The notes below the pieces were generated by a model. That model did no database searches. It was not told where the DNA came from and saw only the letters and a program-made list of their open reading frames with translations. Shown piece after piece: positions 22,553 through 30,070 of a DNA stretch of 64,000 bases; position 1 is the stretch's first letter, and every line of letters starts with the position of its first letter. Source of the DNA: Amycolatopsis balhimycina FH 1894 (GTDB taxonomy: Bacteria; Actinomycetota; Actinomycetes; Mycobacteriales; Pseudonocardiaceae); NCBI RefSeq assembly GCF_000384295.1, contig NZ_KB913037.1:7999533-8063532 (forward strand), in the 5' to 3' direction. Position numbers and translations under genes: made by a program.

Positions 22553-23149
22553 TCAACTCCCCGGTGTGGTGAAGCTGTGTTCACCCTGCGCGGGATCAGC
22601 CGGCTCGCGACGCGGTGACGGCCACGTGAGCAGGACGACGGCGGCCGCGAAGAGCGTTCCGCCCGCGACGTCGGTCAGGTAGTGGTAGCCCATCCCGACC
22701 AGCCCGGCCGTGGCAGCGAGCAGAGCCACCGCCGACAGCACCGCCACGAGCACCCGGCGCGTGACCAGGACGAGCACCGTCAGGACCGCCACCAGGCTCA
22801 CCGTGTGGCCGCTGGGGTAGACCAGCGTGCCGTTCTTCCACCGGTCGTAGAGCGGTTTGAGCAGCCAGCTCGTCAGCAGGATCGCCAGGACCGGCACGAC
22901 CAGCGCGAGGACGGCCTCCTTCCGCCGTCCGGCGCGCAGGCACAGGGCGACGGCCAGCAGGCCCAGCGCCAGCACCACGTACGGCTCGGTCGGGAACACC
23001 AGCGCCCGCAGCACGCCGGGGCTCAGGTGCGCCACCGCCGCCGCGGCGGCGGTGTCGACCGCGCCGGGCGTCGTCCCGCCGGCGAACGGCAGGCCCAGCA
23101 GCAGCGCGAGCAGGCCGCAGATCACGGCCGGCACCCGGATCGTCCTCAC
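22553..23149 (-). CDS. PAP2-family membrane phosphatase
   Basis: A 198-residue membrane protein with about six hydrophobic segments. The three phosphatase motifs are present: K-x5-R-P-like KPLYDRWKNG, PSGHT (YPSGHTVSLV) and the last, YHYLTDVAGG, with the catalytic histidines. Such enzymes dephosphorylate lipid phosphates (phosphatidic acid, undecaprenyl or decaprenyl phosphates) outside the membrane. GTG at 23,147-23,149 is chosen; the frame stays open far upstream but reads as non-protein and overlaps the divergent oxidase. Substrate not determined. Confidence 0.85.
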   Translation of the reverse strand: MRTIRVPAVICGLLALLLGLPFAGGTTPGAVDTAAAAAVAHLSPGVLRALVFPTEPYVVLALGLLAVALCLRAGRRKEAVLALVVPVLAILLTSWLLKPLYDRWKNGTLVYPSGHTVSLVAVLTVLVLVTRRVLVAVLSAVALLAATAGLVGMGYHYLTDVAGGTLFAAAVVLLTWPSPRREPADPAQGEHSFTTPGS

Positions 23150-23233
23150 CCCCGCGAGGGTAATCGCGCCCCCGGGGCGCGGTGGGCACCGCGGGTGCGC
23201 CACGATGCGGGGGAAGCGACTTGGGAGGAGCCG

Positions 23234-24118
23234 ATGCGGGTCACAGTCGTCGGGGCCGGGATCGTCGGGCTGAGCAGCGCGTACCGGCTGGCCGAAGCGG
23301 GGCACGACGTCACGGTCGTGGCGGCCGCCCCGCCGGAGGAGTCGACGTCGGCGATCGCCGGCGGGGTGGTGTACCCGCCCATTCGCCGGCCGGACGAACG
23401 GATCGTGCGGTGGACCGCGGCCAGTCTCACCGTGCTGCGCGGGCAGGACGCGCCCGGCGTGCGGTTCCGCCGCGGCCGGGTTCTGCTCGCCGCGGGGGAC
23501 CCGGATCCGCAGTGGCTCACGGCGGTGGACGACGCGACCCGCGACGGCGACCGCGTCGAGTTCACGACGGCCGTGGTCGACACGCCGGTGTACCTGGCCT
23601 GGCTCCTCGAGCGGGTCGGCGCGCTCGGCGTGCGGGCCGAGTACCGGCCCGTGACGTCGCTGTCCGCGTTCGACGCCGACGTCGTGGTCAACGCGGCGGG
23701 CCTCGGCGCGGGTCTCCTGGCGGGCGACGACGCGATGGTCCCGGTCGGCGGCCAGGTCGTGCACCTCGCCGACCCGGGCCTGACGGAGTTCGCGGTCGAC
23801 CAAGCGGGCCCCGGCGTGACGTACGTCATCCCGCACGGCACCCACGTCGTGTGCGGCGGCACGGAGGAGCCGGGCCGCGGCGACACCGACCCGAACCCGG
23901 CGGTGACGGCGGACATCCTGCGCCGCTGCCGCGAGCTGGAGCCGCGGCTGGCCCGGGCGGCCGTGCTGCGGTCGCTCGTGGGCCTGCGCCCGCACCGGCG
24001 CGAGGTGCGGCTGGAGCGGGTGGGCGACGTGGTGCACTGCTACGGCCACGGCGGCGCGGGGATCACCCTGGCCTGGGGCTGCGCGGCGGACGTCGCCGCC
24101 TTGGTCACAGCTGGATGA
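23234..24118 (+). CDS. FAD-dependent D-amino-acid oxidase-type oxidoreductase
   Basis: A 294-residue DAO-fold flavoenzyme. The Rossmann motif VTVVGAGIVGLSSAYRLAEAGH opens the protein, SAIAGGVVYPP is the flavin-binding loop, and the C-terminal VGLRPHRREVRLE with HCYGHGGAGITLAWGCA is typical of D-amino-acid oxidases. It would oxidise a D-amino acid to the keto acid with release of peroxide. The protein is shorter than usual (about 310-340), with a compact substrate domain, so the specificity is uncertain. It follows GGGAGGAG and ends 14 bases inside the convergent GH5 gene. Confidence 0.85.
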   Translation: MRVTVVGAGIVGLSSAYRLAEAGHDVTVVAAAPPEESTSAIAGGVVYPPIRRPDERIVRWTAASLTVLRGQDAPGVRFRRGRVLLAAGDPDPQWLTAVDDATRDGDRVEFTTAVVDTPVYLAWLLERVGALGVRAEYRPVTSLSAFDADVVVNAAGLGAGLLAGDDAMVPVGGQVVHLADPGLTEFAVDQAGPGVTYVIPHGTHVVCGGTEEPGRGDTDPNPAVTADILRRCRELEPRLARAAVLRSLVGLRPHRREVRLERVGDVVHCYGHGGAGITLAWGCAADVAALVTAG

Positions 24119-25412
24119 GTTCGGTGATGCCTCGCTGCTTGAGGTAGTTCGTGTCCGAAGCGCGGCTCCACAGCACGAACGCCGCCCGCTTCCCCTCGGC
24201 CGCCAGCTTGAAGAACCGGTCGTTGCCCCACGTCGGGAAGAGGTCCGGCACCACGATCGCCGTCGTACGCGGCTCGGGTTCCGGCGGGGTCCGGTCGAAC
24301 TCCGCCACCAGGGCCTTCAGCGCCTGACCGGCGGGCTTCAGCTTGCGGTCGTTCGTGTACAGCCCCAGGTCGTACTCCAGCGGGTTGAGGTTCGGGACCA
24401 GCGCGGGATTCACGTCGTGGGAGCACCACCAGGTGAAGCCGAGCGTGTGGGCGCAGGAAGCGGCGTTGCGGATCGAGCGGGTCAGCCATTCGCCGTACTG
24501 CGGGCGGGTCGCGTCGCTGAAGTGGATCGTCGGCGCCGCGCCGTCCTCCTGGATCCAGACCCGGCGCGCCGGGTCCGTCGCGTACGCCTGCGCCACCTGG
24601 ATCAGCCGTTCCGCGTTGTGCGTGGCGAACGCGCCGAGCGGGTCCGTCTTCAGCGTGCCGGAGAACGACGTCCACGGGTGGATCGCCACCACGTTCCCCG
24701 CGTCCGCCAGCCCGTGGCGGGTGAAGTAGCTGCCGTCGTCCCACGGCGCGCGGTCGCAGCCGACCGTGTGCGCCTTGCCGGGAGCGACGCTTTCGGCTGT
24801 CTCGCACAGGGTGTGCGCCCACGCGTCGGCCTGCGCCTGGGTGACGAACAGCCCGGCGTAGTTGTCCCAGTAGTAGTACGGCTCGTTCGACAGGTCGAAG
24901 CCGAGGAACCGCGGATGGTTCCCGATCCGCGCCGCCAGGGCCGTCAGCAGCGTGCGCTGCGCGTCCAGGGCCGCCGGGTCGGTGAACCAGTTGACCGGCT
25001 TCGGCGTGGTCTGCAGCCAGTTCGGTGTCCAGTAGCGGGCCGAGATGTGGCCGTTGAACACGGTGACCTCGACGTCCAGCCCGGCCGCGCCGGCCAGGTC
25101 CAGGAAGCGGCTCAGCCGGTCGAGCTTTTCCCCGCTCACCAACGCGGGTTCCGGCTGGAAGGCCGGCCAGAGCAGCATGATCCGGATGTGGTCGAGCCCG
25201 AGCGCGGCGATGTCGTCGAGGTCGCGGCGCAGGTCGTCCTCGCGCCAGTCCTCCCACATGTGGAACCAGCGTGTCGACGGCGTGTAGTCGACGCCCAGCC
25301 GGAACGCCCGCCGCCGCACCGGACCCGCGGCCGCCGCCGGGGGAGCCGCTGACACCGCCAGTGCCGCGCCCGCGACCCCCGTGAGCACCGACCGCCGGTT
25401 GGGATCCGCCAC
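24105..25412 (-). CDS. Secreted glycoside hydrolase, GH5-like (mannanase/cellulase type)
   Basis: A 435-residue enzyme with a Tat-type signal: NRRSVLTGVAGAALAVSAAPPAAAA. The clan GH-A barrel is visible: FRLGVDYTPSTRWFHMW, LDHIRIMLLWPAFQPEP, then the acid/base glutamate in GFDLSNEPYYYW and the nucleophile candidate in VWIQEDGAAP. The pattern resembles endo-beta-mannosidases of GH5, but the specificity cannot be read. The tail overlaps the convergent oxidase gene by 14 bases. It stands alone; no sugar transporter or regulator is beside it. Confidence 0.8.
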   Translation of the reverse strand: MADPNRRSVLTGVAGAALAVSAAPPAAAAGPVRRRAFRLGVDYTPSTRWFHMWEDWREDDLRRDLDDIAALGLDHIRIMLLWPAFQPEPALVSGEKLDRLSRFLDLAGAAGLDVEVTVFNGHISARYWTPNWLQTTPKPVNWFTDPAALDAQRTLLTALAARIGNHPRFLGFDLSNEPYYYWDNYAGLFVTQAQADAWAHTLCETAESVAPGKAHTVGCDRAPWDDGSYFTRHGLADAGNVVAIHPWTSFSGTLKTDPLGAFATHNAERLIQVAQAYATDPARRVWIQEDGAAPTIHFSDATRPQYGEWLTRSIRNAASCAHTLGFTWWCSHDVNPALVPNLNPLEYDLGLYTNDRKLKPAGQALKALVAEFDRTPPEPEPRTTAIVVPDLFPTWGNDRFFKLAAEGKRAAFVLWSRASDTNYLKQRGITELIQL

Positions 25413-25494
25413 GCTGCCTCCTTGCCGTCACCTGGTCGCGCACATTTAGCACGGCGGGAAGTCGATCTCCAGGGTTGACCGGCGACCTGTCCGG

Positions 25495-26853
25495 TCAGCT
25501 ACGGGAGAAGGCGGCGTGGTCGGCCTCCGTCCGGTCGGCATAGCGCACGGCATATGCGCCCATCGCCTCGTCGAGCTCGGAATCTTCGGCGAAGTAGCCG
25601 GAGAGGAGCTTCGGGTGCAGCGACCGCGTGTGGGCGCGGGCGAGCAGCGCCCCGGCCAGCCTGCCGTAGTCGTCGAGGTGGTCCTTCTCCAGGTCCGCGG
25701 GGTTGATGTCGCCCTTGAGGTTCCGGAACTGCCGCACGATGAACGGCACGCCGTCGATCGTGGTCCAGCCGAGCAGGATGTCCGTCTCGGCCTGCACCAG
25801 CCGGGCGCCGTCGACGATCCGGCGGCCTTCGTGCTCCGCCGCGGGGAGGTCCAGGTAGGGCGCCAGCGCGGGCTTCTGCGCCTGCTTCACCTGCAGCACC
25901 AGGTCTTCGTCGTCGTTGCCGTGCAACAGGACGACGTAGCTGCGCAGCCCGACACTCCCCGTGCCGACCACGCGGAAGGCGACGTCGGCGATCCGGTACC
26001 GGGCGATCAGCGTGCGCCGCGACTCGCGCAGAGTGTCCACATAGGACGCCAGCCCGGCGGCGACGGCTTCCGCGGTCGCCTCGTCGACGTGGGTGAGCAC
26101 CGGCGGGTCTTCGACGAACCGGTGCCGGGCCAGGCCGGTCACGTGGTCGTCGACGCGTTCGGTCCACTTCGCCGTGACCTTCGCGCTGTCGTTCTTGCGC
26201 GCTTTCTCCGCCGCGTCGGCGAAGTCGTCGATCAGCTCGTCCGCGCGGGCCTTCGACAGCACCGACGAGTCCGGCAGGGCGTTCCAGCTGCGCAGGAACG
26301 GCAGCTCGGCCAGCGCGCGGATGGTGCGGCGGTAGGACTTCACGGCGTCTTCGGCGGCCTCGCGGCAGCCGGACTCGCCGATGCCGCCTTCGCGGCCGGC
26401 GAGCACGAGGCTGGCGGCGAGCCGCTTGAGGTCCCACTCCCACGGACCCGGCACGGTCTCGTCGAAGTCGTTGATGTCCATCACGATCTTGCCCTCGGGC
26501 GTGCCGTAGAGCCCGAAGTTCGCCGCGTGCGCGTCACCGCAGAGCTGCGCGGTGACCCCGGACGACGGCGTGCCGGCGAGGTCGGCGCCCATCAGCCCGG
26601 CGGCGCCGCGGAAGAACGTGAACGGCGAGGTCCGCATGCGTTCCCGCCGCAGCTCGGCCAGCTCCGGCAGCCGTCCGGCGTTGGTGGCCTCGAAGTACTG
26701 GCGCGGGGCCGGGCGGTCCTTCGCGGCGACCTCGTGGTCGTGCGCCGCGGCCGGCGTCTTCTCCCGCAGCCGCTTGCCCTGCTCGTACAGCTCGGCCGGC
26801 GTCACGCTGTCCGTGCCGGCCAGCGGCCGTTCCACCCATTCCCCTGATCCCAT
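25495..26853 (-). CDS. DUF2252 family protein (kinase-like fold)
   Basis: A 452-residue DUF2252 protein. Characteristic blocks are RTSPFTFFRGAAGLM, AQLCGDAHAANFGLYG, IVMDINDFDETVPGPWEWDLKRLAASL, RVVGTGSVGLRSYVVLLHG and LLARAHTRS. The GDxHxxN and DxNDFDE motifs are the equivalents of the catalytic loop and metal site of aminoglycoside-phosphotransferase-like kinases, so a small-molecule kinase is plausible, though no member has an assigned substrate that I know. The ATG at 26,853 is taken as start; a GTG slightly upstream is possible. Confidence 0.87.
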   Translation of the reverse strand: MGSGEWVERPLAGTDSVTPAELYEQGKRLREKTPAAAHDHEVAAKDRPAPRQYFEATNAGRLPELAELRRERMRTSPFTFFRGAAGLMGADLAGTPSSGVTAQLCGDAHAANFGLYGTPEGKIVMDINDFDETVPGPWEWDLKRLAASLVLAGREGGIGESGCREAAEDAVKSYRRTIRALAELPFLRSWNALPDSSVLSKARADELIDDFADAAEKARKNDSAKVTAKWTERVDDHVTGLARHRFVEDPPVLTHVDEATAEAVAAGLASYVDTLRESRRTLIARYRIADVAFRVVGTGSVGLRSYVVLLHGNDDEDLVLQVKQAQKPALAPYLDLPAAEHEGRRIVDGARLVQAETDILLGWTTIDGVPFIVRQFRNLKGDINPADLEKDHLDDYGRLAGALLARAHTRSLHPKLLSGYFAEDSELDEAMGAYAVRYADRTEADHAAFSRS

Positions 26854-26890
26854 ACCGGGCACAACGTCCGAAGGGGACGATCTTCTCCCG

Positions 26891-26947
26891 AAGCCGTGAA
26901 TGGCACATTGAGGGACTTCAAGTCCCTCAATGTGCCATTCACGGCTT
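26891..26947. repeat. Long inverted repeat (GAATGGCACATTGAGGGAC family), copy 2
   Basis: Arms of 28 bp starting AAGCCGTGAATGGCACATTG pair perfectly around one base. It lies between the rocD stop and the DUF2252 start, both read leftwards, so here it would terminate rocD transcription. Confidence 0.85.
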
Positions 26948-27019
26948 TGAACCGGGTGGTGCGGAAGTGCTCCCGGATGCCGCCGGGGCAAGAGGCTCAC
27001 CCGGCGGCATCCGGTGGTT

Positions 27020-28252
27020 TCAGGGGCGGATGACCTCGGCGATCGCGTCGATACCGCGGTCCAGCTCCGCGCGGGTGATGACCAGGGGCGGGGCGACGCG
27101 CAGGGTGCGCTCGTGGGTCTCCTTGCACAGTACGCCGCGGGTGGCGAGCGCCTCCGACGCCGCACGCCCCTCGGGGCCGCCGGGGGCGATGTCGATGCCC
27201 GCCCACAGCCCGCGGCCGCGGACCTCGGACAGCCCGTTGCCGATCAGCGCGGTCAGCCGGTCGTGGAGGTGGGCGCCCAGCTCGGCCGAGCGCTGCTGGA
27301 ACTCGCCGGTCTTCAGCAGCTTGACGACGGCGCGGCCGACCGCGCAGGCCAGGGGGTTGCCGCCGAAGGTCGAGCCGTGCTCGCCCGGCTTCAGCACGCC
27401 GAGCACGTCGCGCCGCCCGACGACCGCGGACACCGGCAGGATGCCGCCGCCGAGGGCCTTGCCGAGGGTGTACACGTCGGCGCGGACGCCTTCGTGGTCC
27501 AGCGCCAGCACGGTGCCGGTGCGGGCCAGCCCGGACTGGATCTCGTCGGCGATCAGCAGCACGCCGTGCTCGTCGCAGGCCGCGCGGACGTCGGCGAAGT
27601 AGCCCTCCGGCGGCACGATGACGCCGGCCTCGCCCTGGACCGGCTCCAGGAGCACCGCGGCCGTGCGCGGGGTGATGGCGTCGCGCAGCGCTGCGGCGTC
27701 GCCGTACTTGACGGTGACGAAGCCCGGCGTGAACGGGCCGAAGTCCGCGCGGGCCGTCTCGTCGGTCGAGAAGGACACGATCGTGGTGGTCCGGCCGTGG
27801 AAGTTCGAACCGGCGACGATGATCTCGGCGGTGCCGTCGGGCACGCCCTTGACGCGGTGCGCCCACTTGCGGGCGATCTTGACCGCGGACTCGACCGCCT
27901 CGGCGCCGGAGTTCATCGGCAGCACCAGCTCGGTGCCGGTCAGCTCGGCCAGCTCGCGGCAGAACAGGCCGAGCTGGTCGTGGTGGAACGCCCGCGACGT
28001 CAGCGTGACGCGGCCGAGCTGCGAAACGGCGGCGGCGATCAGGTCCGGGTGGCGGTGGCCGAAGTTCAGCGCCGAGTAGCCGGACAGGAAGTCGAGGTAG
28101 TCCTTGCCCTCGACGTCGGTCACCGTCGCGCCGGAGGCCTCGGCGATCACGACCGGCAGCGGGTGGTAGTTGTGCGTGCTCCACTGCTCGTCGAGCTCGA
28201 TGAAGCTCGCGGTGGTGGGGGCGGCGGTCTCCCGGCCGGCGAACGTCGTCAT
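27020..28252 (-). CDS. rocD: Ornithine--oxo-acid aminotransferase
   Basis: A 410-residue class III PLP aminotransferase. The Schiff-base lysine is in VYTLGKALGGGILPVSAV; other landmarks are STHNYHPLPVVIAEA, FLSGYSALNFGHRHPD, NSGAEAVESAVKIARKW, IVAGSNFHGRTTTIVSFS and LLIADEIQSGLARTG. These match ornithine aminotransferase, which converts ornithine to glutamate semialdehyde/P5C. That product is the substrate of the P5C dehydrogenase at 9,773-11,401, so arginine or ornithine catabolism would join the proline route. No arginase gene is adjacent. Start at ATG 28,252. Confidence 0.95.
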   Translation of the reverse strand: MTTFAGRETAAPTTASFIELDEQWSTHNYHPLPVVIAEASGATVTDVEGKDYLDFLSGYSALNFGHRHPDLIAAAVSQLGRVTLTSRAFHHDQLGLFCRELAELTGTELVLPMNSGAEAVESAVKIARKWAHRVKGVPDGTAEIIVAGSNFHGRTTTIVSFSTDETARADFGPFTPGFVTVKYGDAAALRDAITPRTAAVLLEPVQGEAGVIVPPEGYFADVRAACDEHGVLLIADEIQSGLARTGTVLALDHEGVRADVYTLGKALGGGILPVSAVVGRRDVLGVLKPGEHGSTFGGNPLACAVGRAVVKLLKTGEFQQRSAELGAHLHDRLTALIGNGLSEVRGRGLWAGIDIAPGGPEGRAASEALATRGVLCKETHERTLRVAPPLVITRAELDRGIDAIAEVIRP

Positions 28253-28374
28253 GCGTTCAGATTAGAGGCCGGACACGCAGAGTTCAGCCGGGAATCGTTG
28301 CTTTCACCCGTTGTTCGTTGCGCAATACGCGCGTCACGCCACCGAAACATTGCGGAACCGTTGACGGGCGCCTC

Positions 28375-28392
28375 GGTAAGTCGTAACTTACC
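28375..28392. promoter_or_regulatory. Candidate ArsR-type operator
   Basis: GGTAAGT-CGTA-ACTTACC is a perfect 7-bp inverted repeat ending four bases before the GTG of the ArsR-type gene; GACTTACGG recurs just inside the gene. It lies where a repressor would block the promoter. Confidence 0.6.
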
Positions 28393-28396
28393 GTTC

Positions 28397-28729
28397 GTGG
28401 CGACTTACGGAAGCGACCAGCTGGCCGCGCTGGCCGACCCGTCGCGGCGCGCGATCGTCGAAGCGCTCCGCGACGGGCCCCGCGCGGTCGGCGAGCTGGC
28501 CGCGGACCTGCCGATCAGCCGCCCGGCCGTCTCCCAGCACCTCAAGGTGCTCAAGGAGGCCGGTCTGGTCGCGGACCGGGCCGAGGGCACGAAGCGGCTC
28601 TACCGCCTCGAACCCGACGGCATCGCCGCCGTGCGCGCCTACCTCGACCGGATGTGGTCGGACGCGCTGCGCGCCTTCGCCGACCTGGCGGAATCCACCG
28701 AAGAATCCCCTGAAGAGGAGCAGTCATGA
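28397..28729 (+). CDS. ArsR-family winged-helix regulator
   Basis: A 110-residue regulator: LAALADPSRRAIVEALRDGPRAVGELAADLPISRPAVSQHLKVLKEAGLVADRAEGTKRLYRL is the classic ArsR/SmtB-type winged helix. The metal-binding cysteines of the arsenic sensors are absent, as in the branch that is paired with SRPBCC proteins. It opens with GTG and its stop overlaps the next gene by ATGA. A palindrome just before the start is the likely operator. The ligand is unknown. Confidence 0.9.
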   Translation: MATYGSDQLAALADPSRRAIVEALRDGPRAVGELAADLPISRPAVSQHLKVLKEAGLVADRAEGTKRLYRLEPDGIAAVRAYLDRMWSDALRAFADLAESTEESPEEEQS

Positions 28730-29193
28730 CCCTGGAGCCGGTTCGCAAGACGATCACCGTCGCGTGTTCGCGCGAGCACGCGTTCAAGACCTACACCGAG
28801 GCCTTCGACAGCTGGTGGCCGCGGCAGCACCACATCGGGGCGGGCGACCTCGCCGAGGCCGTCCTGGAACCGAAGCCGGGTGGCCGCTGGTACGAGCGGA
28901 CGGTCGACGGCGCCGAGTGCGACTGGGGCGAGGTGCTCGTCTGGGAGCCGCCCGTCCGGGTGGTCCTTTCGTGGCGCATCGACGGCGACTGGAAGATCGA
29001 CCCGGACCCGGCCCGCGCCAGCGAGATCGAGGTCAGATTCCTCGAGGAGGGGCCGCGCAGCACCCGGGTCGAGGTGGAGCACCGCGACTTCGAGCGGCAC
29101 GGCGAAACCGGCGTCAAGGTGCGCGAAGGCGTCTCGGGTGAAGGGGGGCACGGCACCCTGCTGAAACTCTTCGCCGAGAAAGCCGCCGCGTGA
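28726..29193 (+). CDS. SRPBCC (AHSA1/START-like) domain protein
   Basis: A 155-residue single-domain protein of the SRPBCC fold: VRKTITVACSREHAFKTYTEAFDSWWP, PGGRWYERTVDGAECDWGEVLVWEPPVRVVLSWRID and TRVEVEHRDFERHG. These form the helix-grip hydrophobic pocket that binds small lipophilic ligands. It overlaps the ArsR regulator by four bases, a very common pairing in actinomycetes, so the two respond to one signal. Function remains general. Confidence 0.88.
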   Translation: MTLEPVRKTITVACSREHAFKTYTEAFDSWWPRQHHIGAGDLAEAVLEPKPGGRWYERTVDGAECDWGEVLVWEPPVRVVLSWRIDGDWKIDPDPARASEIEVRFLEEGPRSTRVEVEHRDFERHGETGVKVREGVSGEGGHGTLLKLFAEKAAA

Positions 29194-29210
29194 ACGGGTA
29201 GTTTCGCGGG

Positions 29211-30050
29211 ATGGCCAAGAACGACGACGGAAGCCGGGTCCGGGACGCGCTGCGCGTCGGCGCGGAGCTGCCGGACCCGGGGGCGACCCCGGTCGGGCCC
29301 GGCAAGAAAGCCAAGGCTCTCGCCGGGCTCGAGAGCGCCGGCGAGCGGCTGTCCGCGCTGCAGGAGGCGCTCTACGCCGAGGGCGTCGGCGGTGGACGGC
29401 GCAGCGTCCTGCTGGTGCTGCAGGGCATGGACACCTCCGGCAAGGGCGGCACGGTTTCGCACGTGCTCGGCCTGGTGAACCCGATGGGCGTCCGGTACGC
29501 CGCGTTCAAGAAGCCCACCGCGGCCGAGCGGCGCCACCACTACCTGTGGCGGATCCGCAAGCAGCTGCCCGCGCCCGGGGAGATCGGCGTCTTCGACCGT
29601 TCGCACTACGAGGACATCCTGGTCCCGCGCGTGTCCGGGCTGCTCACCGCGGCCGAGCGGCGCCGCCGGTACGCCGAGATCACCGCGTTCGAAGCGGAGC
29701 TGGCCGAGGCGGGCACGACCGTGCTCAAGGTGTTCCTGCACATCTCGCCGGAGGAGCAGCTCGCGCGGCTCAAAGCCCGGCTCGTCACGCCGGCGAAGCG
29801 CTGGAAGTACAACCCGGGCGACCTCGACGCCCGCGCGCACTGGCCCGCTTACCAGGAGGCCTACGCCGACATCTTCAAGAAGACACCGACCTGGTACGCG
29901 GTGCCCGCCGACCACAAGTGGTACCGCAACTGGGCCGTCGCCGAGCTGCTCATCGAGACCCTCGCCGACCTGCGGCCGGAGTTCCCCGAGCCGGACTACG
30001 ACGTCGACGCGGAGCTGGCGAAGCTGAAGGGTGTTGGCGTCCCGGCGTGA
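29211..30050 (+). CDS. ppk2: Polyphosphate kinase 2 family protein
   Basis: A 279-residue PPK2-fold kinase that transfers phosphate between polyphosphate and nucleotides. The P-loop is LQGMDTSGKGGTVSHV, Walker B region FDRSHYEDILVPRV, and the lid with basic residues is TPAKRWKYNPGDLDAR. Sequences with GMDTSGKGG followed by DRSHYED belong to the AMP/ADP phosphorylating type. An N-terminal extension of about 40 residues precedes the fold. It lies 17 bases after the SRPBCC gene and may share its transcript. Confidence 0.9.
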   Translation: MAKNDDGSRVRDALRVGAELPDPGATPVGPGKKAKALAGLESAGERLSALQEALYAEGVGGGRRSVLLVLQGMDTSGKGGTVSHVLGLVNPMGVRYAAFKKPTAAERRHHYLWRIRKQLPAPGEIGVFDRSHYEDILVPRVSGLLTAAERRRRYAEITAFEAELAEAGTTVLKVFLHISPEEQLARLKARLVTPAKRWKYNPGDLDARAHWPAYQEAYADIFKKTPTWYAVPADHKWYRNWAVAELLIETLADLRPEFPEPDYDVDAELAKLKGVGVPA

Positions 30051-30070
30051 GCGTCTGAAAGAGTGCGGAC

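Noticed and set aside
22553..24049. One 498-residue protein covering the PAP2 gene and the region opposite the oxidase
   Set aside because: The upstream two thirds is antisense to a well-supported oxidase gene and has no domain; PAP2 begins at 23,149.
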